Assembly: GCF_042445055.1 (NCBI RefSeq)
Contig: NZ_CP170339.1
Coordinates: 1,426,001-1,490,000, forward strand
DNA length: 64,000 bases
Reading direction: 5' to 3'
Origin: Falsihalocynthiibacter sp042445055
GTDB lineage: Bacteria; Pseudomonadota; Alphaproteobacteria; Rhodobacterales; Rhodobacteraceae
Shown here: positions 26,256 through 35,421 of the stretch, piece by piece
Layout: each line of letters opens with the position of its first letter
Numbering within the stretch: position 1 is the stretch's first letter
Made by a program: the position numbers and the translations under genes
The notes under the pieces: model-generated
The model's database searches: none
Seen by the model: the letters and a program-made list of their open reading frames with translations, nothing else
Told to the model about the DNA's origin: nothing

Positions 26256-27881
26256 ATGCAGCGGCGTTTACTTGAGCAGGTCAATTCAGCGGGCCAAACA
26301 TGGGATAACCTTCGGGAGGGCTTCCAATGGAATGTGCCCGCCGATCTTAACATCGCCGAAGTGTGTTGTGACGATTGGGCGCGTAATTTCCCAGACCAAA
26401 CCGCGGTTATTCACGTGCATGAGAATGGCGAGGAGGAGCGCTGGAGTTACGCACAATTCATGCAGATGTCGAACCGCTTGGCCAATGCACTTCGGTCGCG
26501 TGGGGTCGTCGCGGGGGACCGCGTCGCAGTTTTATTGCCGCAAGGCCCCGCAGTTTTGCTTGCGCATTTTGCTGCATACAAACTGGGGGCGATCGTGCTT
26601 CCGTTGTTCACGTTGTTTGGCGAGGACGCACTTAGGTATCGTCTTGCTGATAGTGGTGCTGCGGTCGTCGTGACAGACGCCGAGAACCTTGCAAAGCTGA
26701 ACAATATCAAGCCTGAACTTCCCGCGCTCCAGACCATTTTCACAACGGGGGAAACCAAAGATAGCGCAGAGTCCCTTTGGCAAGCGATTGAGCCGGCAAG
26801 CGATAACTTCACGCCAGTCAAAACAACGCCAGAAACGCCCGCGGTGCTCATTTATACGTCTGGTACAACAGGTGACCCAAAGGGGGTGCTGCACGGGCAT
26901 GGGTTCCTCTATGGGCACCTTCCAGCGATTGAATTGCATCATCAGGGCTTCCCGCAAGACGGCGATTGCGGTTGGACACCCGCTGATTGGGCTTGGATCG
27001 GTGGCCTGATGGATATGGCGATGCCATGTTTGTTCTATGGTGTGCCGCTCATCTCGCGCCGAATGCGGAAGTTCGATCCCGTCGACGCTTATGACTTGAT
27101 CGCGAAATACAAAATTCGGAACCTGTTCATGCCGCCAACCGCACTCAAGCTCATGCGTGGTACGATGGTTCCTGAGGACGTGAATATCCGCACGATCAGT
27201 TCGGGGGGCGAGAGTCTTGGCGCGGATTTGTTAAATTGGGCTGAGGATACGCTCGGCGCGCCGGTGAACGAACTTTACGGCCAGACAGAATGTAACCTCG
27301 TTGTGTGCTCTGCAAAGTCTCTGGATACACATCGACCCGGCTTTATGGGGCGTGCGGTTCCCGGACATGAGGTGGCGATCATCGACGCAGAAGGGCGGCG
27401 ATTGCCCGCAGGAGAAATCGGTGAGATCGCTATTCGGGCGCCCGATGTCGGCATGTTTCTCAGGTATTGGAACAAGCCCGAGGAGACCGCCAAGAAGTTC
27501 GTGGGGGATTGGCTCCGAACGGGGGACCTGGGCAGTTGCGATGCGGATGGCTTCTTTCAATTCTCGTCGCGCGATGATGATGTCATTACTTCGGCGGGCT
27601 ATCGCATCGGACCGAGCGAGATTGAGAATTGTCTTGCCTCGCATCCCGCCGTGGCAATGGCGGCGGTCATCGGGGTGCCTGATCCGATCCGCACCGAAGC
27701 GGTCAAAGCCTTCGTTGTTCTGCGCGAGGGGGCGGCATGGGATGGCCTTGAGAAAGAGCTGATCACCCTCGTCAAACAGCGTATAAGCCCCCACGTTGCG
27801 CCACGGTCGGTTGTTGCGATTGACGCCTTGCCGATGACGGCGACGGGCAAAATCATGCGACGGGCGCTGCGCGAAGCCTAG
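26256..27881 (+). CDS. AMP-forming acyl-CoA synthetase
   Basis: 541 residues of the ANL superfamily. Activates a carboxylic acid with ATP and CoA. The P-loop-like A3 motif LIYTSGTTGDPKGVLHG is near residue 198, then ELYGQTECNLVV (A5), WLRTGDLGSCDADGFF (A7) and the C-terminal catalytic Lys in PMTATGKIMRRALREA. The sequence looks like the medium-chain (ACSM-like) group, but chain preference is not readable. GGAG lies 7 bases before the ATG. Its promoter and operator match those of the leucine catabolic operon, so isovalerate or other short or branched acids are plausible substrates (inference). Confidence 0.9.
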   Translation: MQRRLLEQVNSAGQTWDNLREGFQWNVPADLNIAEVCCDDWARNFPDQTAVIHVHENGEEERWSYAQFMQMSNRLANALRSRGVVAGDRVAVLLPQGPAVLLAHFAAYKLGAIVLPLFTLFGEDALRYRLADSGAAVVVTDAENLAKLNNIKPELPALQTIFTTGETKDSAESLWQAIEPASDNFTPVKTTPETPAVLIYTSGTTGDPKGVLHGHGFLYGHLPAIELHHQGFPQDGDCGWTPADWAWIGGLMDMAMPCLFYGVPLISRRMRKFDPVDAYDLIAKYKIRNLFMPPTALKLMRGTMVPEDVNIRTISSGGESLGADLLNWAEDTLGAPVNELYGQTECNLVVCSAKSLDTHRPGFMGRAVPGHEVAIIDAEGRRLPAGEIGEIAIRAPDVGMFLRYWNKPEETAKKFVGDWLRTGDLGSCDADGFFQFSSRDDDVITSAGYRIGPSEIENCLASHPAVAMAAVIGVPDPIRTEAVKAFVVLREGAAWDGLEKELITLVKQRISPHVAPRSVVAIDALPMTATGKIMRRALREA

Positions 27882-28588
27882 GTCTCGACGGGCGGCGGCG
27901 GAACGGTATAGTCCCGCATATGGCGCGCCGCCTCTTTCTGGGCGAAGGGTTTTAGGCGCGGGCCGTGTTCGTTCAGGAACCCTTGCGCACGTGGCACATC
28001 ATGCTTGGAAAGATCGCGAAGCCACCAGGAAATAGCTTTCTGAATGAACCATTCCTTATCCTCAACCATGCGCTCACACCATCCAAGCACACGTTCGCGG
28101 GCTTCGATTTCTTGTGGTTTCGGAAAGTTCTGCTTGGTCCAAGGGAGGGTGATGACCAATGCAGCGCGACGGGTCCACATATGATCTGAATCGATCCAGT
28201 GTTCAACGTCGTCAAGGCGTGTCGGGTCCGCGACAAGGCGTTTTTGTCCCGCGATGCACGCATGATCCGCAATCGCCCAAGCGTCAAAATCAGGCACCCA
28301 GCTCGCGATAAGCGCCCAAGCATCCTCGTCAGGGCGCAAGCGCGCCTGAGTAAGGAGCTTCGCAGCGGCTACGCGGGCTTCGTGACCGTTCGTTGCCCAT
28401 AATTCACGAGCAAGCTCAACACGTTCTGGCACATCCATTTCGGCGCGCCATGATTTTACACAGGTGTCGATATCTGGGTTTGAGACCCCCAAATACTCTC
28501 GATCAGCCTTGTGATATGCGCGCATCTCTGCGGCCTTGGTTTCGTTCCCAAGCGCCGAGAGGTCGCGCATTGCTGTGTCTATGTTCAT
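27878..28588 (-). CDS. AlkD-like DNA alkylation repair protein
   Basis: 236 residues, an all-helical HEAT-like repeat protein of the DNA alkylation repair (AlkD) family. Visible features include the early AEMRAYHKADREYLGVSNPDI segment, DFDAWAIADHACI, and later WTRRAALVITLPW and WFIQKAISWWLRDLSKHD, which match the DNA-facing repeats. The family excises N3- and N7-alkylated purines. Its ATG overlaps the glmS stop (ATGA), so it is translated as the last gene of the glmU-glmS operon. Its stop overlaps that of the acyl-CoA synthetase gene. Confidence 0.85.
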   Translation of the reverse strand: MNIDTAMRDLSALGNETKAAEMRAYHKADREYLGVSNPDIDTCVKSWRAEMDVPERVELARELWATNGHEARVAAAKLLTQARLRPDEDAWALIASWVPDFDAWAIADHACIAGQKRLVADPTRLDDVEHWIDSDHMWTRRAALVITLPWTKQNFPKPQEIEARERVLGWCERMVEDKEWFIQKAISWWLRDLSKHDVPRAQGFLNEHGPRLKPFAQKEAARHMRDYTVPPPPVET

Positions 28589-30399
28589 TCTACGGTCACC
28601 GATTTGGCTAGGTTGCGGGGTTGATCGACGTCAGTACCTTTGGCGATAGCCGTGTGATACGCCAGAAGCTGCGCGGGCACAGCATAGAGGAGCGGTGCGA
28701 AAACGGCGTCCGTTTCGGGCATGGTTATGGTTTCCCAAACATCCTTTCCTGCTTCGGCGATGCCTTGTGCGTCGGAAATCAAGAGGACCTTGCCGCCACG
28801 CGCCATGACCTCTTGCATGTTGGAAATCGTTTTCTCGAACAACGCATCACGCGGTGCCATAACCACAACGGGAACCTTGTTATCGATCAGGGCAATTGGC
28901 CCGTGTTTTAGCTCGCCACTCGCATAGCCCTCAGCGTGGATATAGCTAAGCTCTTTGAGTTTCAGTGCGCCTTCAAGCGCAAGCGGGAACATCGCGCCGC
29001 GCCCAAGGAACAGGATATCCTGTGCCTGCGCGATCTTGCGGGCGACTTGCTGTACCGCATCACTGATGGCGAGGGATTGGCTTACCAGTCCCGGAATTTT
29101 CTGAAGGCTTTCTAGGAGCGTGTCGTGCTGCGCCGCGTCAATCGCGCCACGTTGTTTTGCAGCATCTAACGCAAGCAGGCCAAGTAGGGCAAGCTGGCAG
29201 GTGAATGCTTTGGTCGATGCAACAGAGACTTCAACGCCTGCCAAAATCGGCAGGGCAAGATCGCTGTCCCGCGCCATGGAGCTTTCGGTGACATTGATCA
29301 CCGAAAGGGTCATATCCGCCTTGCCGCGCACATATTGCAGTGCGGCCATGGTGTCCGCAGTTTCCCCAGATTGGCTAACAAAGATGGCAAGAGTGCGCGC
29401 AGCAATGGGTGGTTCACGATAGCGGAACTCGCTTGCGATATCGACCTCAACGGGAATGCGAGCGATCTGCTCGAACCAATATTTTGCGGTCAAGCACGCC
29501 AGATACGCGGTACCACAGGCCACCATCGTGATGCGGTCAAACTGGGTGAAATCCAATTCTTTTGGCAGATTGATCTGGCCGTTTTGAACATAATGGCCGA
29601 GCGCATCAGCAAGCACGACGGGCTGCTCTGCGATCTCTTTTGCCATGAAGTGTTTATGGCCAGCTTTCTCGATCCGCGCGGCGTCGAGTTGAACGGTTTT
29701 GATCGGGCGTGTCACCGGAGTGCCGGTTGCATCAAAGATGTGAACGCCTGCGCGGGTTACAATCGCGTGGTCACCATCTTCAAGGTACGAAATCTGATCT
29801 GTCATTGGCGCCAAGGCAATCGCGTCTGAGCCAACGAACATTTCGCCATCGCCATGGCCAATCGCCAGTGGCGAGCCTTTGCGTGCTGCAATCAGCAGAT
29901 CGTCGTGACCTTCAAACAGGAAGCAGAGCCCAAACGCACCCTCAAGCCGCGCAATTGTCGCCTTGGCCGCCGCAATCGCGTCCATACCGCCATCCATGAA
30001 TGATTGCGTGAGGAGGGCGACTGTTTCAGTGTCCGTGTCGGAATAAAAGCTATATCCCGCCGAGGTCAGCTCTTGTCTTAGATCTTGAAAGTTCTCGATA
30101 ATACCGTTGTGAACAACCGCAACCGGACCTGCGCGATGCGGGTGTGCGTTATCGACCGTTGGCGCACCGTGTGTGGCCCAACGTGTGTGGCCGATCCCTG
30201 CCTTGCCCGCGAGGGGCTCGTGCACCAACACATCCGAAAGGTTCACCAGTTTTCCAACCGCTCGACGCCGCGCGAGCACGCCGTTATCGACGGTCGCAAT
30301 CCCTGCGCTGTCGTATCCGCGATACTCAAGCCGCTTTAAGGCCTCAACTAGCAGGGGGGCGGATTCATGATTACCCAATACGCCAATAATTCCGCACAT
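28585..30399 (-). CDS. glmS: Glutamine-fructose-6-phosphate aminotransferase (isomerising)
   Basis: 604 residues. Makes glucosamine-6-phosphate, the first amino sugar of peptidoglycan and lipopolysaccharide synthesis. The start MCGIIGVLGN gives the N-terminal nucleophile Cys2 after methionine removal. The glutaminase domain has HTRWATHGAPTVDNAHPH. Two SIS sugar-isomerase domains follow, with VSQSGETADTMAAL and LGRGAMFPLALEGALKLKE, and the chain ends in the normal LAKSVTVE. The ATG overlaps the glmU stop (TAATG). I see no glmS ribozyme upstream, consistent with its absence outside Gram-positive bacteria. Confidence 0.97.
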   Translation of the reverse strand: MCGIIGVLGNHESAPLLVEALKRLEYRGYDSAGIATVDNGVLARRRAVGKLVNLSDVLVHEPLAGKAGIGHTRWATHGAPTVDNAHPHRAGPVAVVHNGIIENFQDLRQELTSAGYSFYSDTDTETVALLTQSFMDGGMDAIAAAKATIARLEGAFGLCFLFEGHDDLLIAARKGSPLAIGHGDGEMFVGSDAIALAPMTDQISYLEDGDHAIVTRAGVHIFDATGTPVTRPIKTVQLDAARIEKAGHKHFMAKEIAEQPVVLADALGHYVQNGQINLPKELDFTQFDRITMVACGTAYLACLTAKYWFEQIARIPVEVDIASEFRYREPPIAARTLAIFVSQSGETADTMAALQYVRGKADMTLSVINVTESSMARDSDLALPILAGVEVSVASTKAFTCQLALLGLLALDAAKQRGAIDAAQHDTLLESLQKIPGLVSQSLAISDAVQQVARKIAQAQDILFLGRGAMFPLALEGALKLKELSYIHAEGYASGELKHGPIALIDNKVPVVVMAPRDALFEKTISNMQEVMARGGKVLLISDAQGIAEAGKDVWETITMPETDAVFAPLLYAVPAQLLAYHTAIAKGTDVDQPRNLAKSVTVE

Positions 30400-31751
30400 T
30401 ACTGTTTACCCGCTTTCTTTTTCTCTTTGATTGCTTGCAGCCTTGTAAAGAGCTTCTCGGCCAAGCCTAGCTTGTTTTCCTGCCGTGCGCGCCCGATTGC
30501 CAAAGCTTCGGCAGGGACGTCAGATGTGATGACAGAGCCGCTCGCAGTCATCGCGCGGTTGCCGATTTTTACGGGTGCAACGAGCATGGTCGAAGAACCA
30601 ATAAACACATCATTGCCGATGGTTGTATGGTGCTTCATGACGCCGTCATAGTTGCAGGTCACCGTGCCTGCGCCCAAGTTGCTGCGCGCACCGACCGTCG
30701 CATCGCCGACATATGTGAGGTGATTGACCTTTGCGGCCTCGCCAATGATCGCGTTCTTGATCTCGACAAAGTTGCCAACGCGCGCTTCTTCTGCGATTTC
30801 TGCGCCTGGGCGCAAACGAGCGTAGGGGCCGATAATGGCGTCGCGGCTGACGTGACAGCCTTCAAGGTGGCTAAACGCACGGATCAGTGCGCCCGATTCA
30901 ATTGTAACCTCTGGCCCAAAGACCACGTTCTGTTCGATCACCGTATCGCGCCCGACAAAGGTATCGCTTGCGAAAAATACGGTCTCGGGCGCGTACATCG
31001 TTACGCCGTTCTCCAGCGCTTCGGCACGTTTGGTGTCTTGGAAAATGCGTTCCGCGTTTGCCAGTTCTGCACGTGTATTGATACCGAGCGTTTCAGCTTC
31101 GTCACACGTTACGTATCCAGATGAAAGACCGCGGCTGTTGGCAATCTCTACCACATCGGGGAGGTAGTATTCGCCAGAGGCGTTGTCATTCTTGACCGCT
31201 TCCAGAAGGTCAAACAGCGTTTCGCTGTCCGCCGCAATCAGGCCGCTATTACAAAGATTGATCGCGCGCTCGGCCTCGGTTGCGTCTTTGTATTCTACAA
31301 TCCGATCAAGGCGCGAGCCGTCAGTGATAAAACGTCCGTAGCGGGCTGGGTCCGCAGCATGAAACCCAAGCACGACCACATCATGCTCTTTGCGCGCGGC
31401 GGTCATTTTCTCAAGCGTTTCCGGAGAGATGAAGGGCGTGTCACCGAATAAAACGATGGCGTCACCTTCAAAGTCCGCCAGAACATCTTTGGCCTGTGCA
31501 ACGGCATGGCCCGTTCCAAGCTGTTCTTCCTGTAGCGCAATGTCCGCAACCCCAAGCGAGAGTGCCTCTGCACGGACTTGCTCGGCTTCGTGACCCGCAA
31601 CAACCACCACGCGCTGGGGCATAAGGGTGTCCGCCGCGCGCATAGCATGGGCCAAGAGACTCGAACCGCCGATCTTGTGAAGAACCTTGGGGAGGTCCGA
31701 GTTCATGCGGCTGCCCTTTCCGGCGGCGAGGATGATGAGCGCTGTTGGCAT
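30399..31751 (-). CDS. glmU: Bifunctional UDP-GlcNAc pyrophosphorylase / GlcN-1-P acetyltransferase
   Basis: 450 residues. The N-terminal nucleotidyltransferase domain carries LAAGKGSRMNSDLPKVLHKI and LGTGHAV. The C-terminal left-handed beta-helix is visible as hexapeptide repeats from about residue 250, with the acetyltransferase signature NYDGVMKHHTTIGNDVFIG. It makes UDP-GlcNAc from the product of GlmS after GlmM. First gene of the minus-strand operon glmU-glmS-alkD-like. The ribosome-binding site is weak (AGAAA). It is divergent from a HAD phosphatase gene. Confidence 0.97.
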   Translation of the reverse strand: MPTALIILAAGKGSRMNSDLPKVLHKIGGSSLLAHAMRAADTLMPQRVVVVAGHEAEQVRAEALSLGVADIALQEEQLGTGHAVAQAKDVLADFEGDAIVLFGDTPFISPETLEKMTAARKEHDVVVLGFHAADPARYGRFITDGSRLDRIVEYKDATEAERAINLCNSGLIAADSETLFDLLEAVKNDNASGEYYLPDVVEIANSRGLSSGYVTCDEAETLGINTRAELANAERIFQDTKRAEALENGVTMYAPETVFFASDTFVGRDTVIEQNVVFGPEVTIESGALIRAFSHLEGCHVSRDAIIGPYARLRPGAEIAEEARVGNFVEIKNAIIGEAAKVNHLTYVGDATVGARSNLGAGTVTCNYDGVMKHHTTIGNDVFIGSSTMLVAPVKIGNRAMTASGSVITSDVPAEALAIGRARQENKLGLAEKLFTRLQAIKEKKKAGKQ

Positions 31752-31858
31752 TTGGTTTCTTTTCTGTTGTGGTCGGACCGAATAAAATCCCGTTCTAACT
31801 CTATGTGCTGTCAGGGCAAGGGGTATGGGTTCAAAAACGTTTACAAGGTGTTACAGGG

Positions 31859-32551
31859 ATGGGCGACAAATTGCCAAATGAAACGAAGAAATGTGTTGTT
31901 TTTGATTTGGACGGCACATTGGCGGATACAAGCGCCGACCTCATTGCTGCTGCGAATTATTGTTTTTCCGCATTAGGTTATGGGAAGATACTTGATCCTG
32001 TTGAGGATAGTTTGACCGCGTTTCATGGTGGGCGAGCGATGCTGAAGCTCGGGTTCGAACGCCTAAAGTTGGACGATCCTACGGATGCCGTAAATGCACA
32101 GTATCCCATCCTTCTCGAGGCATATGGGCGCAAAATTGATACGCATACCGTCCTATACGATGGCGCAATGGACGCGGTTGAGGCACTTCGCAAGGATAAT
32201 ATTGCGGTTTCAATCTGCACGAACAAGCCTGAACAACTTGCCGAAACGCTGCTGCAACGGCTGGGTGTGCGTGGTGCGTTTGATGCGTTGATCGGGGCGG
32301 ATACTTTGCCTACACGCAAGCCCGATGTCGCGCCATATCATGCCTCCGTTGAGCGGGCAGGCGGCACGGTCGGGCGTTCCATGCTCATCGGTGACACGGT
32401 GACCGACCGTGATACCGCGCGCGCTGCGGGGGTGCCGATTGTCCTTGTCGGGTTTGGACCCTCGGGCGAGAGCGTCAATAGCCTCGCGCCGGATGCCATG
32501 CTCAACCACTATCGCGATCTGCCGTCGCTGGTAGAGCGGATGTTGCGCTAG
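31859..32551 (+). CDS. HAD-family hydrolase, phosphoglycolate phosphatase type
   Basis: 230 residues from the ATG at 31859, preceded by AAGGTG; a longer reading from 31805 lacks a ribosome-binding site and similarity. HAD motifs in order: I VVFDLDGTLADTSADL (nucleophile Asp), II SICTNKPEQL, III via Lys in PTRKPDVAPYH, IV LIGDTVTDRDTARAAG. A helical C1 cap lies between motifs I and II. This fits Gph-like phosphatases that remove 2-phosphoglycolate; other sugar phosphates are possible. It is 34 bases or less from the ivd promoter but probably not part of that operon. Confidence 0.87.
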   Translation: MGDKLPNETKKCVVFDLDGTLADTSADLIAAANYCFSALGYGKILDPVEDSLTAFHGGRAMLKLGFERLKLDDPTDAVNAQYPILLEAYGRKIDTHTVLYDGAMDAVEALRKDNIAVSICTNKPEQLAETLLQRLGVRGAFDALIGADTLPTRKPDVAPYHASVERAGGTVGRSMLIGDTVTDRDTARAAGVPIVLVGFGPSGESVNSLAPDAMLNHYRDLPSLVERMLR

Positions 32552-32558
32552 CATAGGA

Positions 32559-32600
32559 TTGACGCGACTCGCTTTCTTCGATTAAATGAACGTGCGTTCA
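32559..32600 (+). promoter_or_regulatory. Promoter and palindromic operator of the leucine/isovalerate catabolic operon
   Basis: TTGACG (32559-32564) and TTAAAT (32582-32587) have a 17-base spacer. TGAACG (32587-32592) and CGTTCA (32595-32600) form a perfect 6+2+6 inverted repeat at the -10/start region. It is the partner of the site at 26194-26236: in both, the operator begins 28 bases after the first base of TTGACG, and both are followed by TAAATT and the ribosome-binding site. Confidence 0.65.
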
Positions 32601-32618
32601 ATAAATTCGGAGAAGGCC

Positions 32619-33782
32619 ATGTTTACAGCGACAATGCAGTTTGATTTAGGCGAAGACGTAAATGCGTTGCGCGAAATGGTGCACCGTTGGGCGCAGGATC
32701 GCGTAAAGCCGATGGCCGCCGAGATCGACGCGACCAATGATTTTCCCGCTGAGTTGTGGAAAGAGATGGGCGAGTTGGGCTTGCTCGGAATTACCGTCCC
32801 TGAGGAATTCGGCGGTGCGGATATGGGGTACCTTGCGCATGTGATTGCGGTCGAGGAAATCGCCCGCGCCAGCGCCAGCGTCAGCCTCTCTTATGGGGCG
32901 CACTCAAACCTTTGCGTTAACCAGATCAACCTAAACGGAACTCCAGAGCAGCGCGCCAAATATCTGCCCAAGCTTATTTCTGGCGAGCATGTCGGCGCCT
33001 TGGCAATGTCCGAAGCTGGGGCGGGGTCGGACGTGGTTTCGATGAAGCTGCGCGCTGAAAAGAAGAACGGTTACTATACTTTGAACGGCACGAAATTCTG
33101 GATCACCAATGGTCCAGATGCCGATACACTTGTCGTCTACGCCAAGACGGATCCCGATGCAGGGAGCCGTGGCATGACCGCGTTCCTGATTGAGAAGGAG
33201 ATGACTGGTTTCTCGACTTCGGTGCATTTTGACAAGCTTGGAATGCGCGGAAGTAATACCGCAGAGTTGATTTTCGATAATGTCGAGGTTCCATTCGAGA
33301 ACGTGCTAGGCGAAGAGGGGCGCGGCGTGCGTGTTCTCATGAGTGGTCTGGACTATGAGCGCGTTGTTCTCTCGGGCATCGGAACGGGGATTATGGCGGC
33401 CTGTTTGGACGAGGTCATGCCCTATATTTCTCAACGGAAACAATTTGGCGAGCCCGTCGGAAATTTCCAGCTCATGCAAGGGAAAATCGCCGATATGTAC
33501 ACCAAGATGAACAGCGCACGCGCCTATGTTTACGAGGTGGCCAAGGCCTGTGATCGCGGGCAAGTCACCCGACAGGATGCGGCGGCCTGTGTGCTTTACG
33601 CGTCCGAAGAAGCAATGACCGTCGCGCATCAGGCCGTGCAAGCCATGGGCGGCACCGGCTTTATGAACGAAAGCGCAGTGAGCCGCATCTTCCGTGATGC
33701 CAAGCTGATGGAAATTGGCGCGGGAACCAGTGAAATTCGCCGTATGTTGATCGGGCGCGAAATGATGGGAGCGATGGGCTAA
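32619..33782 (+). CDS. ivd: Isovaleryl-CoA dehydrogenase
   Basis: 387 residues from the ATG at 32619 with GGAG 6 bases upstream; an ATG at 32586 lies inside the promoter/operator. An acyl-CoA dehydrogenase with FAD: ALAMSEAGAGSDVVSMKL, FWITNGPDADTLVVYAKT, the catalytic-base region LDYERVVLSGIGTG and C-terminal GGTGFMNES...IGAGTSEIRRMLIGREM. The position of the Glu base in the LDYERVVL segment and the operon point to isovaleryl-CoA as substrate, oxidised to 3-methylcrotonyl-CoA. First gene of a seven-gene operon. Confidence 0.94.
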   Translation: MFTATMQFDLGEDVNALREMVHRWAQDRVKPMAAEIDATNDFPAELWKEMGELGLLGITVPEEFGGADMGYLAHVIAVEEIARASASVSLSYGAHSNLCVNQINLNGTPEQRAKYLPKLISGEHVGALAMSEAGAGSDVVSMKLRAEKKNGYYTLNGTKFWITNGPDADTLVVYAKTDPDAGSRGMTAFLIEKEMTGFSTSVHFDKLGMRGSNTAELIFDNVEVPFENVLGEEGRGVRVLMSGLDYERVVLSGIGTGIMAACLDEVMPYISQRKQFGEPVGNFQLMQGKIADMYTKMNSARAYVYEVAKACDRGQVTRQDAAACVLYASEEAMTVAHQAVQAMGGTGFMNESAVSRIFRDAKLMEIGAGTSEIRRMLIGREMMGAMG

Positions 33783-33801
33783 CCAGCCTTTCGGAGGGAC
33801 T

Positions 33802-35406
33802 ATGAAACTCAAGTCGAACGTCATTCTATCGTCGGATACGGCCCGTGAATACCGCGAAGGTCACCTCGCGGCGCTGGCCCAGATCAACGAAGCGGCCCGA
33901 ACTGCAGCGCAGGGAGGCGGCGAAAAATCGCGCGAACGACATCTCTCGCGGGGCAAGATGCTTCCACGTGAGCGGGTCGCAAACCTTCTGGACCCCGGCA
34001 GTGCGTTTCTTGAGGTCGGTGCCACCGCCGCGCATGGGATGTATGATGGCGCTGCGCCCGCTGCGGGTGTGATCGCTGGCGTAGGCCAAGTGAACGGTCA
34101 GGACGTTATGGTCGTTTGTAATGATGCGACGGTGAAGGGCGGCACATACTATCCAATGACGGTGAAAAAGCACCTTCGCGCGCAGGAAATCGCCGCGGAA
34201 TGTCGGCTGCCTTGTGTGTATCTGGTGGATTCGGGTGGTGCGAACCTTCCCAATCAGGATGAAGTTTTCCCCGATCGCGATCACTTTGGGCGGATTTTCT
34301 ATAATCAGGCGCGGATGAGCGCCGCGGGCATTCCACAGATTGCCGTTGTGATGGGCTCTTGTACGGCTGGCGGCGCATATGTACCCGCAATGGCGGATGT
34401 GAGCATTATCGTTAAGGAGCAGGGCACGATCTTTCTGGCGGGGCCACCCTTGGTTAAGGCCGCGACTGGCGAAGTTGTCACAGCAGAAGATCTTGGCGGT
34501 GGAGATGTGCATACGCGCCTTTCTGGCGTAGCTGATTATCTGGCAGAGGATGACGCACACGCGCTTGCCCTTGCGAGGCAGGCGGTAGGCAATCTGAACC
34601 TATCTTTGCCCGACACGGTGAAGTGGCAAACGCCAGTAGAACCCGCTTATGATCCAGAGGAACTTCTCTCTGTTGTGCCATGCGATCTGCGCACGCCATA
34701 CGACATTCGTGAAGTGATTGCGCGGATCGTTGACGATAGCCAGTTTGATGAATTCAAGGCACGATTTGGCGAAACCTTGGTGACAGGATTTGCGCACCTT
34801 AAGGGCTGCCCCGTGGGAATTATCGCGAACAATGGCGTTCTGTTTTCCGAAGCGGCACAAAAGGGCGCGCATTTTGTTGAACTGTGCTCGCAGCGAAATA
34901 TCCCGTTGATATTTCTTCAGAATATCACCGGATTCATGGTTGGTCAGAAGTATGAGAACGAGGGCATTGCCCGCCATGGTGCAAAGCTCGTGACTGCTGT
35001 GGCCACAACGAATGTGCCCAAGGTCACCATGGTTGTAGGCGGCAGTTTCGGCGCGGGGAATTATGGAATGTCGGGTCGTGCGTATCAGCCACGCTTTATG
35101 TGGAGCTGGCCCAATAGCCGCATTTCGGTGATGGGCGGCGCGCAGGCGGCGGGGGTGCTGGCGACCGTCAAGCGCGATGCAATCGAGCGCGCAGGCGGCA
35201 GTTGGAGCGCCGAAGAAGAGGCCGCATTCAAGCAGCCGACAATTGATATGTTCGAGGAGCAAAGCCATCCGCTTTATGCGTCCGCGCGTTTGTGGGATGA
35301 CGGGATCGTTGATCCACGCAAAACGCGCGATGTGTTGTTCCTGAGCCTGAAGGCCGCGCTGAACGCGCCGATTGAAAAGACCCAATTTGGCGTATTCCGA
35401 ATGTAA
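33802..35406 (+). CDS. mccB: Methylcrotonyl-CoA carboxylase beta (carboxyltransferase) subunit
   Basis: 534 residues, the usual length. The two crotonase-like halves of a biotin-dependent carboxyltransferase are visible: YLVDSGGANLPNQDEVFPDR, MGSCTAGGAYVPAMAD and later NITGFMVGQKYENEGIARHG and GGSFGAGNYGMSGRAY. The NLPNQ(D)EVFPD segment is typical of 3-methylcrotonyl-CoA rather than propionyl-CoA enzymes. It transfers CO2 from biotin to 3-methylcrotonyl-CoA, giving 3-methylglutaconyl-CoA. Its partner alpha subunit is encoded further on, with one unrelated gene between. GGAGG lies 6 bases before the ATG. Confidence 0.95.
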   Translation: MKLKSNVILSSDTAREYREGHLAALAQINEAARTAAQGGGEKSRERHLSRGKMLPRERVANLLDPGSAFLEVGATAAHGMYDGAAPAAGVIAGVGQVNGQDVMVVCNDATVKGGTYYPMTVKKHLRAQEIAAECRLPCVYLVDSGGANLPNQDEVFPDRDHFGRIFYNQARMSAAGIPQIAVVMGSCTAGGAYVPAMADVSIIVKEQGTIFLAGPPLVKAATGEVVTAEDLGGGDVHTRLSGVADYLAEDDAHALALARQAVGNLNLSLPDTVKWQTPVEPAYDPEELLSVVPCDLRTPYDIREVIARIVDDSQFDEFKARFGETLVTGFAHLKGCPVGIIANNGVLFSEAAQKGAHFVELCSQRNIPLIFLQNITGFMVGQKYENEGIARHGAKLVTAVATTNVPKVTMVVGGSFGAGNYGMSGRAYQPRFMWSWPNSRISVMGGAQAAGVLATVKRDAIERAGGSWSAEEEAAFKQPTIDMFEEQSHPLYASARLWDDGIVDPRKTRDVLFLSLKAALNAPIEKTQFGVFRM

Positions 35407-35421
35407 AGGGTGGATGATCCA

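Noticed and set aside
30399..30650. glmS ribozyme or riboswitch upstream of glmS
   Set aside because: The glmS start overlaps the glmU stop, so there is no leader to hold one, and the class is known from Gram-positive bacteria.
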